This document shows positions 1 through 5,412 of a DNA stretch of 5,651 nt, piece after piece. Source of the stretch: an uncultured Clostridia bacterium. Its GTDB lineage: Bacteria > Bacillota > Clostridia > Lachnospirales > Lachnospiraceae. The position numbers and the translations under genes were made by a program. Location: positions 1 to 5,651 of the forward strand of contig CALBNS010000129.1 of NCBI GenBank assembly GCA_937896665.1, read 5' to 3'. Below the pieces are notes generated by a model, which did no database searches, was not told the origin of the DNA, and was given only the letters and a program-made list of their open reading frames with translations. How positions within the stretch are numbered: the first letter of the stretch is position 1; each line of letters begins with the position of its first letter.

Positions 1-2
1 GT

Positions 3-101
3 GGCGAATTAGGGATTGTCAAAATACATTCCAGACCGTATCATCCTCGCGGAAAAGCAAAAATAGAACGAAGCCACAGAACCGAAAAGACCGTTGGATA
101 A
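3..101 (+). pseudogene. C-terminal fragment of a DDE-type transposase (integrase core), cut by the left edge
   Basis: Plus-strand frame 3 is open from the left edge to a TAA at 99-101 and reads as a piece of a retroviral-type integrase core. The run HSRPYHPRGKAKIERSHR at 27-80 matches the pattern around the third catalytic acid of IS481/IS3-like DDE transposases (R-P-Y-x-P-...-G-K-x-E-R-x-H-R). The E of IER, codon 66-68, would be that acid. In the family, several tens of residues normally follow this motif. Here a stop comes only about ten residues later, so the 3' end looks truncated or frameshifted. It is the only coding sequence on the plus strand. The assignment rests on motif recognition alone; the exact family (IS481 versus another rve-type) is uncertain, and the upstream part lies outside the window. 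Confidence 0.6.
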
Positions 102-219
102 AAAATCCCTCCAAACTCCAAAAACGAAGTCAGAGGGTAATCAAGGCACAACAAAGCTGCCCACCGAACCTCGTTTTTTTATCCGGTGGGCTTGTCCTGT
201 CTATGTATTATAAAAGGAT
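102..219. other. Non-coding stretch with strong self-complementarity between two mobile relics
   Basis: I find no credible gene between the transposase stop and the hairpin after the KTR gene. Plus-strand frame 2 stays open from position 2 to about 292, but its translation is rich in K, R, S and Q and resembles no family I know. The stretch contains an 8-base inverted repeat (159-166 with 184-191). Its T-rich loop is itself complementary to 96-105, so two alternative foldings are possible. It may be the decayed end of the transposable element at the left edge. Confidence 0.4.
159..191. repeat. Inverted repeat GCCCACCG / CGGTGGGC with T-rich loop
   Basis: GCCCACCG at 159-166 is the exact reverse complement of CGGTGGGC at 184-191, separated by 17 bases that include a run of seven T. 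With a three-base bulge the stem extends into AAG / CTT. There is no T run after the 3' arm on the plus strand and no clear one on the minus strand, so it does not look like an ordinary terminator. It could be part of an insertion-sequence end or a leader RNA structure. Confidence 0.5.
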
Positions 220-267
220 AGAGCCGATGATCTGTGAGATTTCAATTCTCACAAGTTCATCGGCTCT
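220..267 (-). terminator. Hairpin overlapping the KTR stop codon, probable end of the exporter operon
   Basis: AGAGCCGATGA (220-230) pairs perfectly with TCATCGGCTCT (257-267). Inside it, TGTGAGA (233-239) pairs with TCTCACA (247-253), giving a two-tier stem with a six-base tip loop. On the minus strand the stem is followed by ATCCTTTTATAATA, a short and imperfect U tract. It directly follows and partly overlaps the last codons and stop of the KTR gene, which fits an operon terminator. The weak U tract keeps confidence moderate. Confidence 0.6.
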
Positions 268-443
268 GCGTCTAAGGCGTGTGGCTCTTTGATGACTGTT
301 ATCTCTAAATTTGATACTTCAATCAATGTTTCCTGCTTACATTTAGGACAGTAGAGAGAATAGTTTTTTAAAACGGAATCTTCCCTAATTTTATCACGAG
401 TTTTATTGCCACAAACAGGGCAGAGTAACCATTTTGTTGACAT
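249..443 (-). CDS. Cysteine-rich KTR-type zinc-ribbon small protein
   Basis: A 64-residue soluble protein with two CPxC knuckles, C8-P-V-C11 and C32-P-K-C35, which would bind one zinc ion as a ribbon. The family name comes from the K-T-R that follows the first knuckle (K14-T15-R16). The ATG start is supported by an AAAGGGG ribosome binding site five bases upstream. Such proteins are common in Tn916-like and related Firmicute elements, where one typically lies directly downstream of the tet(M) cargo gene; that placement is recalled, not tested. Here it is the last gene of the exporter operon, 41 bases after the permease stop. Its function is unknown; a nucleic-acid-binding or accessory role is only a guess. 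No membrane segment or signal peptide is visible. Confidence 0.85.
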   Translation of the reverse strand: MSTKWLLCPVCGNKTRDKIREDSVLKNYSLYCPKCKQETLIEVSNLEITVIKEPHALDAEPMNL

Positions 444-484
444 TTATTCCCCTTTCCTGCTTAATAGAAATAATTCTTATAAAG

Positions 485-1642
485 CTATCTCGCACCAATT
501 TGATACTTCTGATATATTCTTTTTCCTGCAAAGAACAATAATGCCGCAATTACCAAATATATAATTGAAGCAATCTGGAAATTTGTTAGATATTTTCCGA
601 CCAGAGAAACCAGTCTATCGTCCCATAATTCCCATGTCACCAATAAATTAGTAGGCAATAAATCATATATTTGGGAAAGCACTCTAAATTGATAAGGTAT
701 ATCTATCATCATTGTTAGAATCATAATTCCGATAGGAATTGCCATAACCGCAACATTGTTCTTTAACAATTCTGATAAAAACATAATAACAATGCTATAT
801 AAGACAGATACTACTAGCAACATAAAAAATAAAAGCAAAACCGACTCGCCTATACTCATTATCCGTGATGACAGAGGAAATGCACTCTGTAGTGCTGCAT
901 TGAAACCATCAGTTCCATAAACCACAACGCTTGAAATAGCGGTTGTTCCAAATAGAACGATTGATGATACTGCACCAAATGTTATTCCTGCTAGCATTTT
1001 CGCTATATATAATTGTTTTCTCCCATATTGACTACATAGGGTGATAGCATCTGTTTTTCGTGAATGTTCCATTGAAAATACATTGGAAAGACATATTGCA
1101 AGCATAAGCAACAGCATATAATTTATCGTATATACATACACCCATAGATTGCTATAGGCATCTGTATATTCATATGTTAACGGTATTTTTATTTGCGAGT
1201 CTTTTTCGTTCCAAAACTCAATTTCCTTTTCCGTAAGCATCTGGTCTGTACGATTTTGGGAAATAGAATTTTTCCTCTCCGAATAAAATTCATCAGAATC
1301 CATTTCCTGTGATAGTTCATCATCCCCTATAATATTTTGCACAAACAGATAAATCGGTAAATATTCCCGTACTTCTCCCCCTGCCACTTCTTCTTTATAA
1401 GAATCCTGCATTTCGTGAAGTAAAGCATCCTCAATGCTTCTGCCCGAAAGACTTCTTGCATACTGCTTGATTATTTGCATCCTTTCAAAGCTATTGCTTT
1501 CCCCACCATATGAGGTAGAAAGCAAATCAGAAATACCCACAAACACACATAGAAAAACCATGATTATCCCAACAATCCACACAATTTTCCTATGCATGAT
1601 CTTTTTCATTTCATAGAGATATAACCTACCTAACCAATTCAT
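485..1642 (-). CDS. ABC-2 type transporter permease with a large extracytoplasmic loop
   Basis: Membrane subunit of the exporter whose ATPase is encoded just upstream. From the ATG at 1642 it has 385 residues. Hydrophobic segments fall near residues 20-41, 166-188, 213-242, 267-291, 296-315 and 355-373, giving six helices. The first two are separated by about 124 polar, acidic residues that should lie outside the membrane. A short amphipathic N-terminus (MNWLGRLYLYEMKK) precedes helix 1, as in ABC-2 permeases. An upstream in-frame TTG at 1657 would add five residues, but those codons are the Shine-Dalgarno sequence GAGGAGG itself, so the ATG is preferred. Only one base separates it from the ATPase stop, implying translational coupling. 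The substrate cannot be read from sequence; antimicrobial peptide export or self-protection is common for sigma-linked pairs of this type. Confidence 0.85.
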   Translation of the reverse strand: MNWLGRLYLYEMKKIMHRKIVWIVGIIMVFLCVFVGISDLLSTSYGGESNSFERMQIIKQYARSLSGRSIEDALLHEMQDSYKEEVAGGEVREYLPIYLFVQNIIGDDELSQEMDSDEFYSERKNSISQNRTDQMLTEKEIEFWNEKDSQIKIPLTYEYTDAYSNLWVYVYTINYMLLLMLAICLSNVFSMEHSRKTDAITLCSQYGRKQLYIAKMLAGITFGAVSSIVLFGTTAISSVVVYGTDGFNAALQSAFPLSSRIMSIGESVLLLFFMLLVVSVLYSIVIMFLSELLKNNVAVMAIPIGIMILTMMIDIPYQFRVLSQIYDLLPTNLLVTWELWDDRLVSLVGKYLTNFQIASIIYLVIAALLFFAGKRIYQKYQIGAR

Positions 1643-1643
1643 T

Positions 1644-2339
1644 TTAATCCTCCTCAAACTGCTTCAAATAGAATTGTTCTAAATCGCCAAAGTTTTCCTG
1701 CCATTCGCCTTGATATATCAACTGTCCATCTTTCATCATCAATATATTATCTGCAATGTGTTCAATATCTGAAACAATGTGCGTTGACAGAATAACAATG
1801 TTGTCCTTCCCAATCTCCGCTATGATATTACGGAAACGGACACGTTCTTTCGGGTCAAGCCCTGCGGTTGGTTCGTCCAAAATAAGCAGGCTCGGATTAT
1901 TTAATAGTGCTTGCGCTATCCCCAGACGCTGTTTCATACCGCCAGAATAGTTTTTAATTTTTTTATTTGCATTCGCTTCCAATGATACAATTTCTGAAAG
2001 TTCATCTGCTTTATGCTTTGCCTGCTTTTTTGTCAGCCCCTTTAATGTTGCCATATATAACAGAAAATCCATACCCGTAAAATCTGGATAGTATCCAAAA
2101 TCCTGCGGAAGGTATCCTAATTTTGCACGATATTCTTCTGTTGTAACATCTATACCATCAAACATGACTGTTCCACTATCTGGCTTTAAAACACCGCAAA
2201 TCATCCTCATAAGCGTTGTTTTTCCCGCTCCATTCGCTCCCAATAAACCATGTACCCCTTTTTGCAATTTTAGGGAAATACGATCTACCGCTATTTTATT
2301 TTGATACTGCTTCGTTAATCTATCTAAGATAAGTTCCAT
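1644..2339 (-). CDS. ABC transporter ATP-binding protein
   Basis: A 231-residue cytoplasmic ATPase that powers the adjacent permease. All nucleotide-binding motifs are present: Walker A GANGAGKT (34-41), Q-loop Q79 in YLPQDFGYYPDFT, signature YSGGM (131-135), Walker B LLILDEP (151-157), D-loop GLD (160-162) and switch histidine H187 in STHIVSDIEHIAD. The YLPQDFG...F/YP Q-loop region and the single short domain are typical of small exporters of the bacitracin/lantibiotic and Na+/drug-efflux type. The length is near the lower end for the family, but the fold appears complete. The start ATG follows GGAGGAATTAGC, a strong site inside the overlapping upstream frame. Expression is probably coupled to the upstream reading frames and to the permease. 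Substrate unknown. Confidence 0.93.
   Translation of the reverse strand: MELILDRLTKQYQNKIAVDRISLKLQKGVHGLLGANGAGKTTLMRMICGVLKPDSGTVMFDGIDVTTEEYRAKLGYLPQDFGYYPDFTGMDFLLYMATLKGLTKKQAKHKADELSEIVSLEANANKKIKNYSGGMKQRLGIAQALLNNPSLLILDEPTAGLDPKERVRFRNIIAEIGKDNIVILSTHIVSDIEHIADNILMMKDGQLIYQGEWQENFGDLEQFYLKQFEED
1649..1655 (-). promoter_or_regulatory. Ribosome binding site GAGGAGG that decides the permease start
   Basis: The minus strand reads GAGGAGG, six bases (ATTAAA), then ATG at 1642. The site lies within the last codons of the ATPase gene, whose TAA is one base before the permease ATG. This excludes the TTG at 1657, which would overlap the site. Confidence 0.8.
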
Positions 2340-2437
2340 GCTAATTCCTCCGTCTGCTCAATATTTTTTTTCATTTCCTTTGCCACTAACATAATCAAAG
2401 CGACAAAGCCAATTATCCAGATTGGCATATATTCCAT
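2324..2437 (-). CDS. Possible small membrane peptide, overlapping the sigma tail and the ATPase start
   Basis: In a frame different from the sigma gene, an ATG at 2437 opens a 37-codon reading frame that begins MEYMPIWIIGFVALIMLVAK. It has one hydrophobic helix (about residues 5-19), then a charged tail, KEMKKNIEQTEEL. GAGGAG lies ten bases before the ATG. The frame ends at 2324, sixteen bases inside the ATPase gene, so the two could be translationally coupled. The frame is also open upstream to an in-frame TAG just before 2479, with another ATG at 2467 (reading MRWATRRIHG before the same sequence). The protein-like composition here, compared with the odd sequence in the sigma frame, suggests this is the surviving C-terminus of a deleted membrane or anti-sigma gene. 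It may be translated as a micropeptide or may be a relic. Confidence 0.4.
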   Translation of the reverse strand: MEYMPIWIIGFVALIMLVAKEMKKNIEQTEELAWNLS

Positions 2438-2711
2438 TCCATGTATTCTCCTCGTTGCCCATCTCATCTTCCTTATCTTCTATCAAAAGTTCATCTTCCA
2501 ATGCTTCTGTTTGTCTGCCACGATATGTATCAGCACATAAATTATGGGCTATTGTATATAAATATCTTATTTTTTGCCCCCTTTCACAGTAATTGCTATT
2601 TTCCAGAAAATGAAGGAAGGTTTCTTGTGTAATATCTTCCGCCATCTGCTGATGGCGCAATTTAAAGTAGCAGTAGCGATATATTTTATCATACTGTTCA
2701 TCAAAATCCAT
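2358..2711 (-). CDS. ECF-type sigma factor with region 2 only (region 4 missing), probably a deletion product
   Basis: RNA polymerase sigma factors of the ECF group direct polymerase to a few promoters using region 2 (-10 binding and core contact) and region 4 (-35 binding). This 117-residue product has a good region 2 at about 1-65, including AEDITQETFLHFLE (24-37), IRYLYTIAHNLCADTYR (48-64) and the acidic linker at 69-83. From about residue 84 the sequence (MGNEENTW and onward) no longer resembles a sigma factor, and no helix-turn-helix of region 4 follows. ECF proteins normally run to about 160-190 residues. The tail is read out of frame with a hydrophobic peptide, as expected if an internal deletion fused the gene to a neighbour. 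AAAGGAGG precedes the ATG by about a dozen bases. It heads the exporter operon, so it probably once regulated it; activity without region 4 is doubtful. Confidence 0.75.
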   Translation of the reverse strand: MDFDEQYDKIYRYCYFKLRHQQMAEDITQETFLHFLENSNYCERGQKIRYLYTIAHNLCADTYRGRQTEALEDELLIEDKEDEMGNEENTWNGIYANLDNWLCRFDYVSGKGNEKKY

Positions 2712-2797
2712 ATGTATTTCTGAAACCTCCTTTCACTTTGATTAACGTTTTTGACGGTTGTGATGTGCGGTTTATTCTAAAAAAAATTTGACTTTCT

Positions 2798-2825
2798 ATT
2801 GTACGGATTACATTATCCATATCAA
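2798..2825 (-). promoter_or_regulatory. Promoter of the sigma-exporter operon (TTGATA-16-TACAAT)
   Basis: On the minus strand, TTGATA (2825-2820) and TACAAT (2803-2798) are separated by 16 bases. Each hexamer matches five of six positions of the vegetative SigA consensus. Transcription would start near 2791 and give a leader of about 80 bases before the sigma ATG at 2711. It lies downstream of the TnpV terminator, so the operon has its own start. A vegetative-type promoter would allow expression even if the encoded sigma factor is inactive. Confidence 0.6.
2805..2818. promoter_or_regulatory. Candidate operator: imperfect palindrome in the promoter spacer
   Basis: GGATTACATTATCC is symmetric at five of seven base pairs and fills almost all of the spacer between the -35 and -10 hexamers, a classic operator position for a repressor or spacer-binding regulator. 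No regulator gene for it is seen in the window. The short length means chance is possible. Confidence 0.35.
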
Positions 2826-2857
2826 CATAGCAGATAGCACATAAAAATTCCTATACA

Positions 2858-2896
2858 AAAACGATACACCTATTTATATAATAAGTGTATCGTTTT
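2858..2896 (-). terminator. Rho-independent terminator after the TnpV-like gene
   Basis: AAAACGATACAC (2858-2869) and GTGTATCGTTTT (2885-2896) form a perfect 12-base-pair stem around a 15-base AT-rich loop. On the minus strand the stem ends in a run of five T. It begins 12 bases past the TnpV stop and precedes the promoter of the next operon. The symmetric A/T ends could let it act in both directions, but no plus-strand gene approaches it. Confidence 0.85.
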
Positions 2897-2907
2897 AACA
2901 TCTTGTA

Positions 2908-3282
2908 TTATAAATAGATTACTTCCCGTTCCACGCACTCCCTCGCACACGCCCGTATGTTATTCATTTTCCCAACCCGTTCTAGGGCGTTTTCTGCTTT
3001 TAACTGCTCCGTAATACCCTGCGTCCGTTTCATATCCTCTCTGAGCCGTTCAAAGCATTCCTGTGCCTGTTTATCAATCTCGGCAAGATATGTATTCAAC
3101 TTGCCGCTTGTCAGCAGATTGATATATGTACCTGTGCGGTACTCTTTCAGATACCGCAAGTGCCGCTGTCCCCATATGCCTATCGGCTGTTCTTCCTCGG
3201 CGGGTAATGTAAGACAAGGAATTAAGTAGTCGCCCTGCCTTTCGTATCTGCCGCCCATTTCTTCAAATAATGATTTTGCCAT
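2908..3282 (-). CDS. TnpV-like transposon-encoded protein
   Basis: A 124-residue soluble protein that resembles the TnpV family, named from Tn4451/Tn4453 mobilisable transposons and widespread in clostridial integrative elements. Its molecular role is not established. Recognisable family features are the N-terminal GDYLIPCLTLP (17-27), then IGIWGQRHLRYLKEY (34-48), and a long charged, probably helical or coiled-coil C-terminal half (about 62-120) with several cysteines. GTGGAGGT lies nine bases before the ATG. The gene looks richer in GC than the exporter genes to its left, suggesting a different origin. It is followed by its own terminator and is not co-transcribed with the sigma gene. No serine recombinase or relaxase lies nearby in the window, so the element is either incomplete or extends elsewhere. 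Confidence 0.8.
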   Translation of the reverse strand: MAKSLFEEMGGRYERQGDYLIPCLTLPAEEEQPIGIWGQRHLRYLKEYRTGTYINLLTSGKLNTYLAEIDKQAQECFERLREDMKRTQGITEQLKAENALERVGKMNNIRACARECVEREVIYL

Positions 3283-3373
3283 TGTCTGTTACCTCCACAT
3301 TCTTTTTTATTTTGAATGTCCGCAAAATCCGTCCTACATCAGAGGGTCGCCACGGACAGTCTAAATTGTGAAT
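3263..3373 (-). pseudogene. Possible C-terminal relic of a gene upstream of the TnpV-like gene
   Basis: A minus-strand frame runs from just after a TGA at 3374-3376 to a stop at 3263-3265, overlapping the TnpV start by about 20 bases. It includes DCPWRPSDVGRILRTF, which looks more protein-like than random. It has no start codon with a ribosome binding site and only about 36 codons. It may be the tail of a gene that normally precedes tnpV in the intact element. I do not recognise the family, and chance is a real alternative. Confidence 0.2.
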
Positions 3374-3380
3374 TCACAAT
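3365..3380. repeat. Perfect 16-base palindrome
   Basis: ATTGTGAATTCACAAT equals its own reverse complement over all 16 bases and has no loop, so it is better suited to binding a dimeric protein than to forming an RNA hairpin. It lies 82 bases upstream of the tnpV start codon and may be an operator or a recombination-related site. Confidence 0.6.
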
Positions 3381-3421
3381 CCATAATCGGTTGAAACGGT
3401 AGCAAAAAAGTTATCCACTTT

Positions 3422-3462
3422 TGTAGTAAAAAGACTTTAAAACAAAAATTTTATTGACTACA
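3422..3462. repeat. AT-rich inverted repeat TGTAGT ... ACTACA
   Basis: TGTAGT (3422-3427) and ACTACA (3457-3462) are exact inverted copies around 29 AT-rich bases, in which AAAAA at 3428-3432 can also partly pair with TTTTATT before the right arm. It lies about 40 bases past the rfbB stop. It could be a weak terminator for rfbB or a recombinase site at an element end; the six-base arms are too short to decide. Confidence 0.3.
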
Positions 3463-3500
3463 TATCCCTTTGAAATTATGAAATTATTTGATGTTTTGTC

Positions 3501-4520
3501 TTACCTGTTCTCATACATCTTCTCATAATAATTCTGATATTCGCCGCTGATAATTGTTTCCCACCATTCACGATTATCCAGATACCATTGAATGGTCTTC
3601 TTAATACCATCAGCAAACATCGTTTCTGGAAGCCAGCCCAATTCTGAATGAATCTTAGTTGGATCAATCGCATAACGCATATCATGTCCCTTACGATCAG
3701 TTACATAAGTGATAAGGCTTTCTGGCTTTCCAAGTTCCTTACAGATTAGTTTCACAATATCAATATTTCTCATCTCATTGTGTCCACCAATATTGTAAAC
3801 TTCTCCTACTCTTCCCTTGTGAATAATAAGGTCAATTGCTTTACAGTGATCTTCTACATATAACCAATCACGAACGTTTACTCCTTCTCCATACACTGGA
3901 AGAGGTTTGTCATTCAAACAATTTGCAATCATTAACGGAATCAATTTCTCTGGAAAATGATATGGTCCATAATTATTAGAACAACGAGAGATACTTACTG
4001 GCAAACCATAAGTACGATGATAAGCTAATACAAGTAGATCTGCTCCTGCCTTGGAACTACTGTAAGGAGAACTTGTATGAATCGAAGTCTCCTCGGTAAA
4101 GAACAAGTCAGGTCTATCTAACGGCAAATCACCATAGACTTCATCCGTAGACACCTGATGGTAACGCCTGATACCATATTTCCTGCAAGCATCCATAAGC
4201 ACCTGTGTACCAATAATATTGGTCTGTAGAAAAATTCCAGGGTCTTCAATGGAGCGATCCACATGACTCTCTGCTGCAAAGTTAACCACCACATCTGGCC
4301 GCTCTTCTTCAAATAACTTGTTAACAACATCCCGGGCACAAATATCCGCTTTCACAAAACGGAAGTTCTCATTATCCATAACAGGAGCTAATGTAGATAA
4401 GTTACCTGCATAAGTTAATTTATCCAAGCAGATAATTCTATATTCTGGATGCTCCTTCAACATGTAAAATACAAAATTACTTCCTATAAATCCGGCTCCT
4501 CCGGTTACAATAATCTTCAT
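3501..4520 (-). CDS. rfbB: dTDP-glucose 4,6-dehydratase
   Basis: Converts dTDP-D-glucose to dTDP-4-keto-6-deoxy-D-glucose with bound NAD+, the second step toward dTDP-L-rhamnose and other deoxysugars; cytoplasmic and usually dimeric. The 339-residue product is full length for the extended short-chain dehydrogenase family. The Rossmann motif G7-x-x-G10-x-x-G13 is in TGGAGFIGS, followed by D33 in CLDKLTYAGNL for the NAD ribose. The catalytic T125-D126-E127 is in STDEVYGDL, and the Y153-x-x-x-K157 pair is in SPYSSSKAGAD. Substrate-binding SRCSNNYGPYHFPEKLIP (178-195) and VRDWLYVEDH (216-225) are also present. It starts four bases after the rfbA stop and is surely co-transcribed with it. The deoxysugar genes that normally follow (rfbC, rfbD) are absent; mobile-element sequence lies downstream instead. 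Confidence 0.97.
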   Translation of the reverse strand: MKIIVTGGAGFIGSNFVFYMLKEHPEYRIICLDKLTYAGNLSTLAPVMDNENFRFVKADICARDVVNKLFEEERPDVVVNFAAESHVDRSIEDPGIFLQTNIIGTQVLMDACRKYGIRRYHQVSTDEVYGDLPLDRPDLFFTEETSIHTSSPYSSSKAGADLLVLAYHRTYGLPVSISRCSNNYGPYHFPEKLIPLMIANCLNDKPLPVYGEGVNVRDWLYVEDHCKAIDLIIHKGRVGEVYNIGGHNEMRNIDIVKLICKELGKPESLITYVTDRKGHDMRYAIDPTKIHSELGWLPETMFADGIKKTIQWYLDNREWWETIISGEYQNYYEKMYENR

Positions 4521-4524
4521 AGTC

Positions 4525-5409
4525 CTATTTCCTCATCCTTCCATCTGCTACCGCCATTAGGTGTTTTCCGTATGTAGACTTACCATAAATCTTCGCTGCT
4601 TCAATCAATTGTTCTTTCGAAATCATTTTATATCTATAAGCAATCTCCTCGGGAGCAGCTACGATGATTCCCTGTAAATTCTGAATCATCTGAATAAAAT
4701 TTGCAGCTTCCATTAAGCTGTCTATTGTGCCTGTATCTAACCATGAGAAACCACGCCCCATAACATTACAATTCAACAAATCCTGTTCTAAATACATAGA
4801 ATTCAATGTTATAATCTCTAACTCCCCACGTTCAGAAGGCTTAATCTCTTTTGCTAACTTACTTACACCCGCAGGATAGAAATACAATCCTGTCACAGCA
4901 TAATTACTTTTTGGATTTTCAGGTTTCTCCTCCAATGATAACGCTTTCCCGTTGTCATCAAAGTCAACTACACCAAATCTGTGTGGGTCATCCACATAGA
5001 ACCCAAAGACAGTAGCTCTTCCGTTCTCTGCTGTCTTAACAGCACTTTTTAACATATTTCCAAGGCCATTGCCATAGAAAATATTGTCACCAAGAATCAT
5101 CGCACATGGTTCATTACCGATAAATTCCTCGCCGATAAGAAATGCTTGCGCAAGTCCTTCTGGCTTAGCTTGAACTGCATAGGACAATTGAATACCGAAT
5201 TGATGACCATCACCTAAAAGTGCCTCGAATCGAGGAGTATCTTCTGGAGTAGAGATAATCAGAATATCCTTGATATTAGCCAACATCAGTGTTGTAAGCG
5301 GATAATAAATCATCGGCTTGTCATATACAGGTAATAGTTGCTTCGATGTCACCATTGTTAATGGGTATAATCTTGTGCCAGCACCTCCGGCAAGAATAAT
5401 TCCTTTCAT
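4525..5409 (-). CDS. rfbA: Glucose-1-phosphate thymidylyltransferase
   Basis: Joins glucose-1-phosphate and dTTP to give dTDP-glucose and pyrophosphate, the first step of the dTDP-rhamnose pathway. The 294-residue length is normal for the short RmlA form. The nucleotide-binding signature LAGGAGTRLYPLT (6-18) is followed by SKQLLPVYDKPMIYYPL (22-38). ILGDN (106-110) carries the metal-binding aspartate D108. EKPENPKSNYAVTGLYFY (161-178) and the late SWLDTGT (222-228) with D225 are also family features. The ATG at 5409 follows AAGGAGTGATTGAGAG, a good ribosome binding site. Only three bases separate it from the stop of the transposase fragment upstream, so its native promoter has probably been displaced; any promoter must lie in or beyond that fragment. 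It is paired with rfbB, four bases downstream. Confidence 0.97.
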   Translation of the reverse strand: MKGIILAGGAGTRLYPLTMVTSKQLLPVYDKPMIYYPLTTLMLANIKDILIISTPEDTPRFEALLGDGHQFGIQLSYAVQAKPEGLAQAFLIGEEFIGNEPCAMILGDNIFYGNGLGNMLKSAVKTAENGRATVFGFYVDDPHRFGVVDFDDNGKALSLEEKPENPKSNYAVTGLYFYPAGVSKLAKEIKPSERGELEIITLNSMYLEQDLLNCNVMGRGFSWLDTGTIDSLMEAANFIQMIQNLQGIIVAAPEEIAYRYKMISKEQLIEAAKIYGKSTYGKHLMAVADGRMRK

Positions 5410-5412
5410 CTC

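Larger units (their letters stand above)
3283..3500. other. Non-coding boundary between rfbB and the TnpV-like gene
   Basis: This 218-base AT-rich gap separates the sugar-nucleotide genes from the mobile-element genes. It holds the tnpV ribosome binding site, a six-base inverted pair TGTCCG (3317-3322) / CGGACA (3353-3358), a perfect 16-base palindrome, a DnaA-box-like TTATCCACT at 3411-3419, a wider inverted repeat at 3422-3462, and a tandem pair of TGAAATTA at 3471-3486. I see no convincing factor-independent terminator for rfbB and no full gene. One end of a mobile element probably lies here. Confidence 0.45.

Noticed and set aside
2..292. Long plus-strand frame 2 running from the left edge across the KTR end
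   Set aside because: The translation is low in normal protein character, crosses two hairpins and conflicts with the transposase motif in frame 3 and the KTR gene on the other strand.
1434..1616. Plus-strand 60-codon frame opposite the permease N-terminus
   Set aside because: It mirrors a hydrophobic region of the permease gene, has no ribosome binding site and shows no family features.
1655..1657. TTG start for the permease, adding five residues
   Set aside because: These codons are the GAGGAGG ribosome binding site for the ATG at 1642, which has ideal spacing.
2441..2632. Plus-strand 63-codon frame opposite the sigma gene
   Set aside because: Antisense to a recognised sigma region 2 and without a ribosome binding site.
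3411..3419. DnaA-box-like TTATCCACT as a replication origin
   Set aside because: A single near-match without further boxes, iterons or a replication gene is not enough to call an origin.
4118..4339. Minus-strand 73-codon frame inside rfbB
   Set aside because: Shadow of the strongly supported rfbB frame, with no own start signals.
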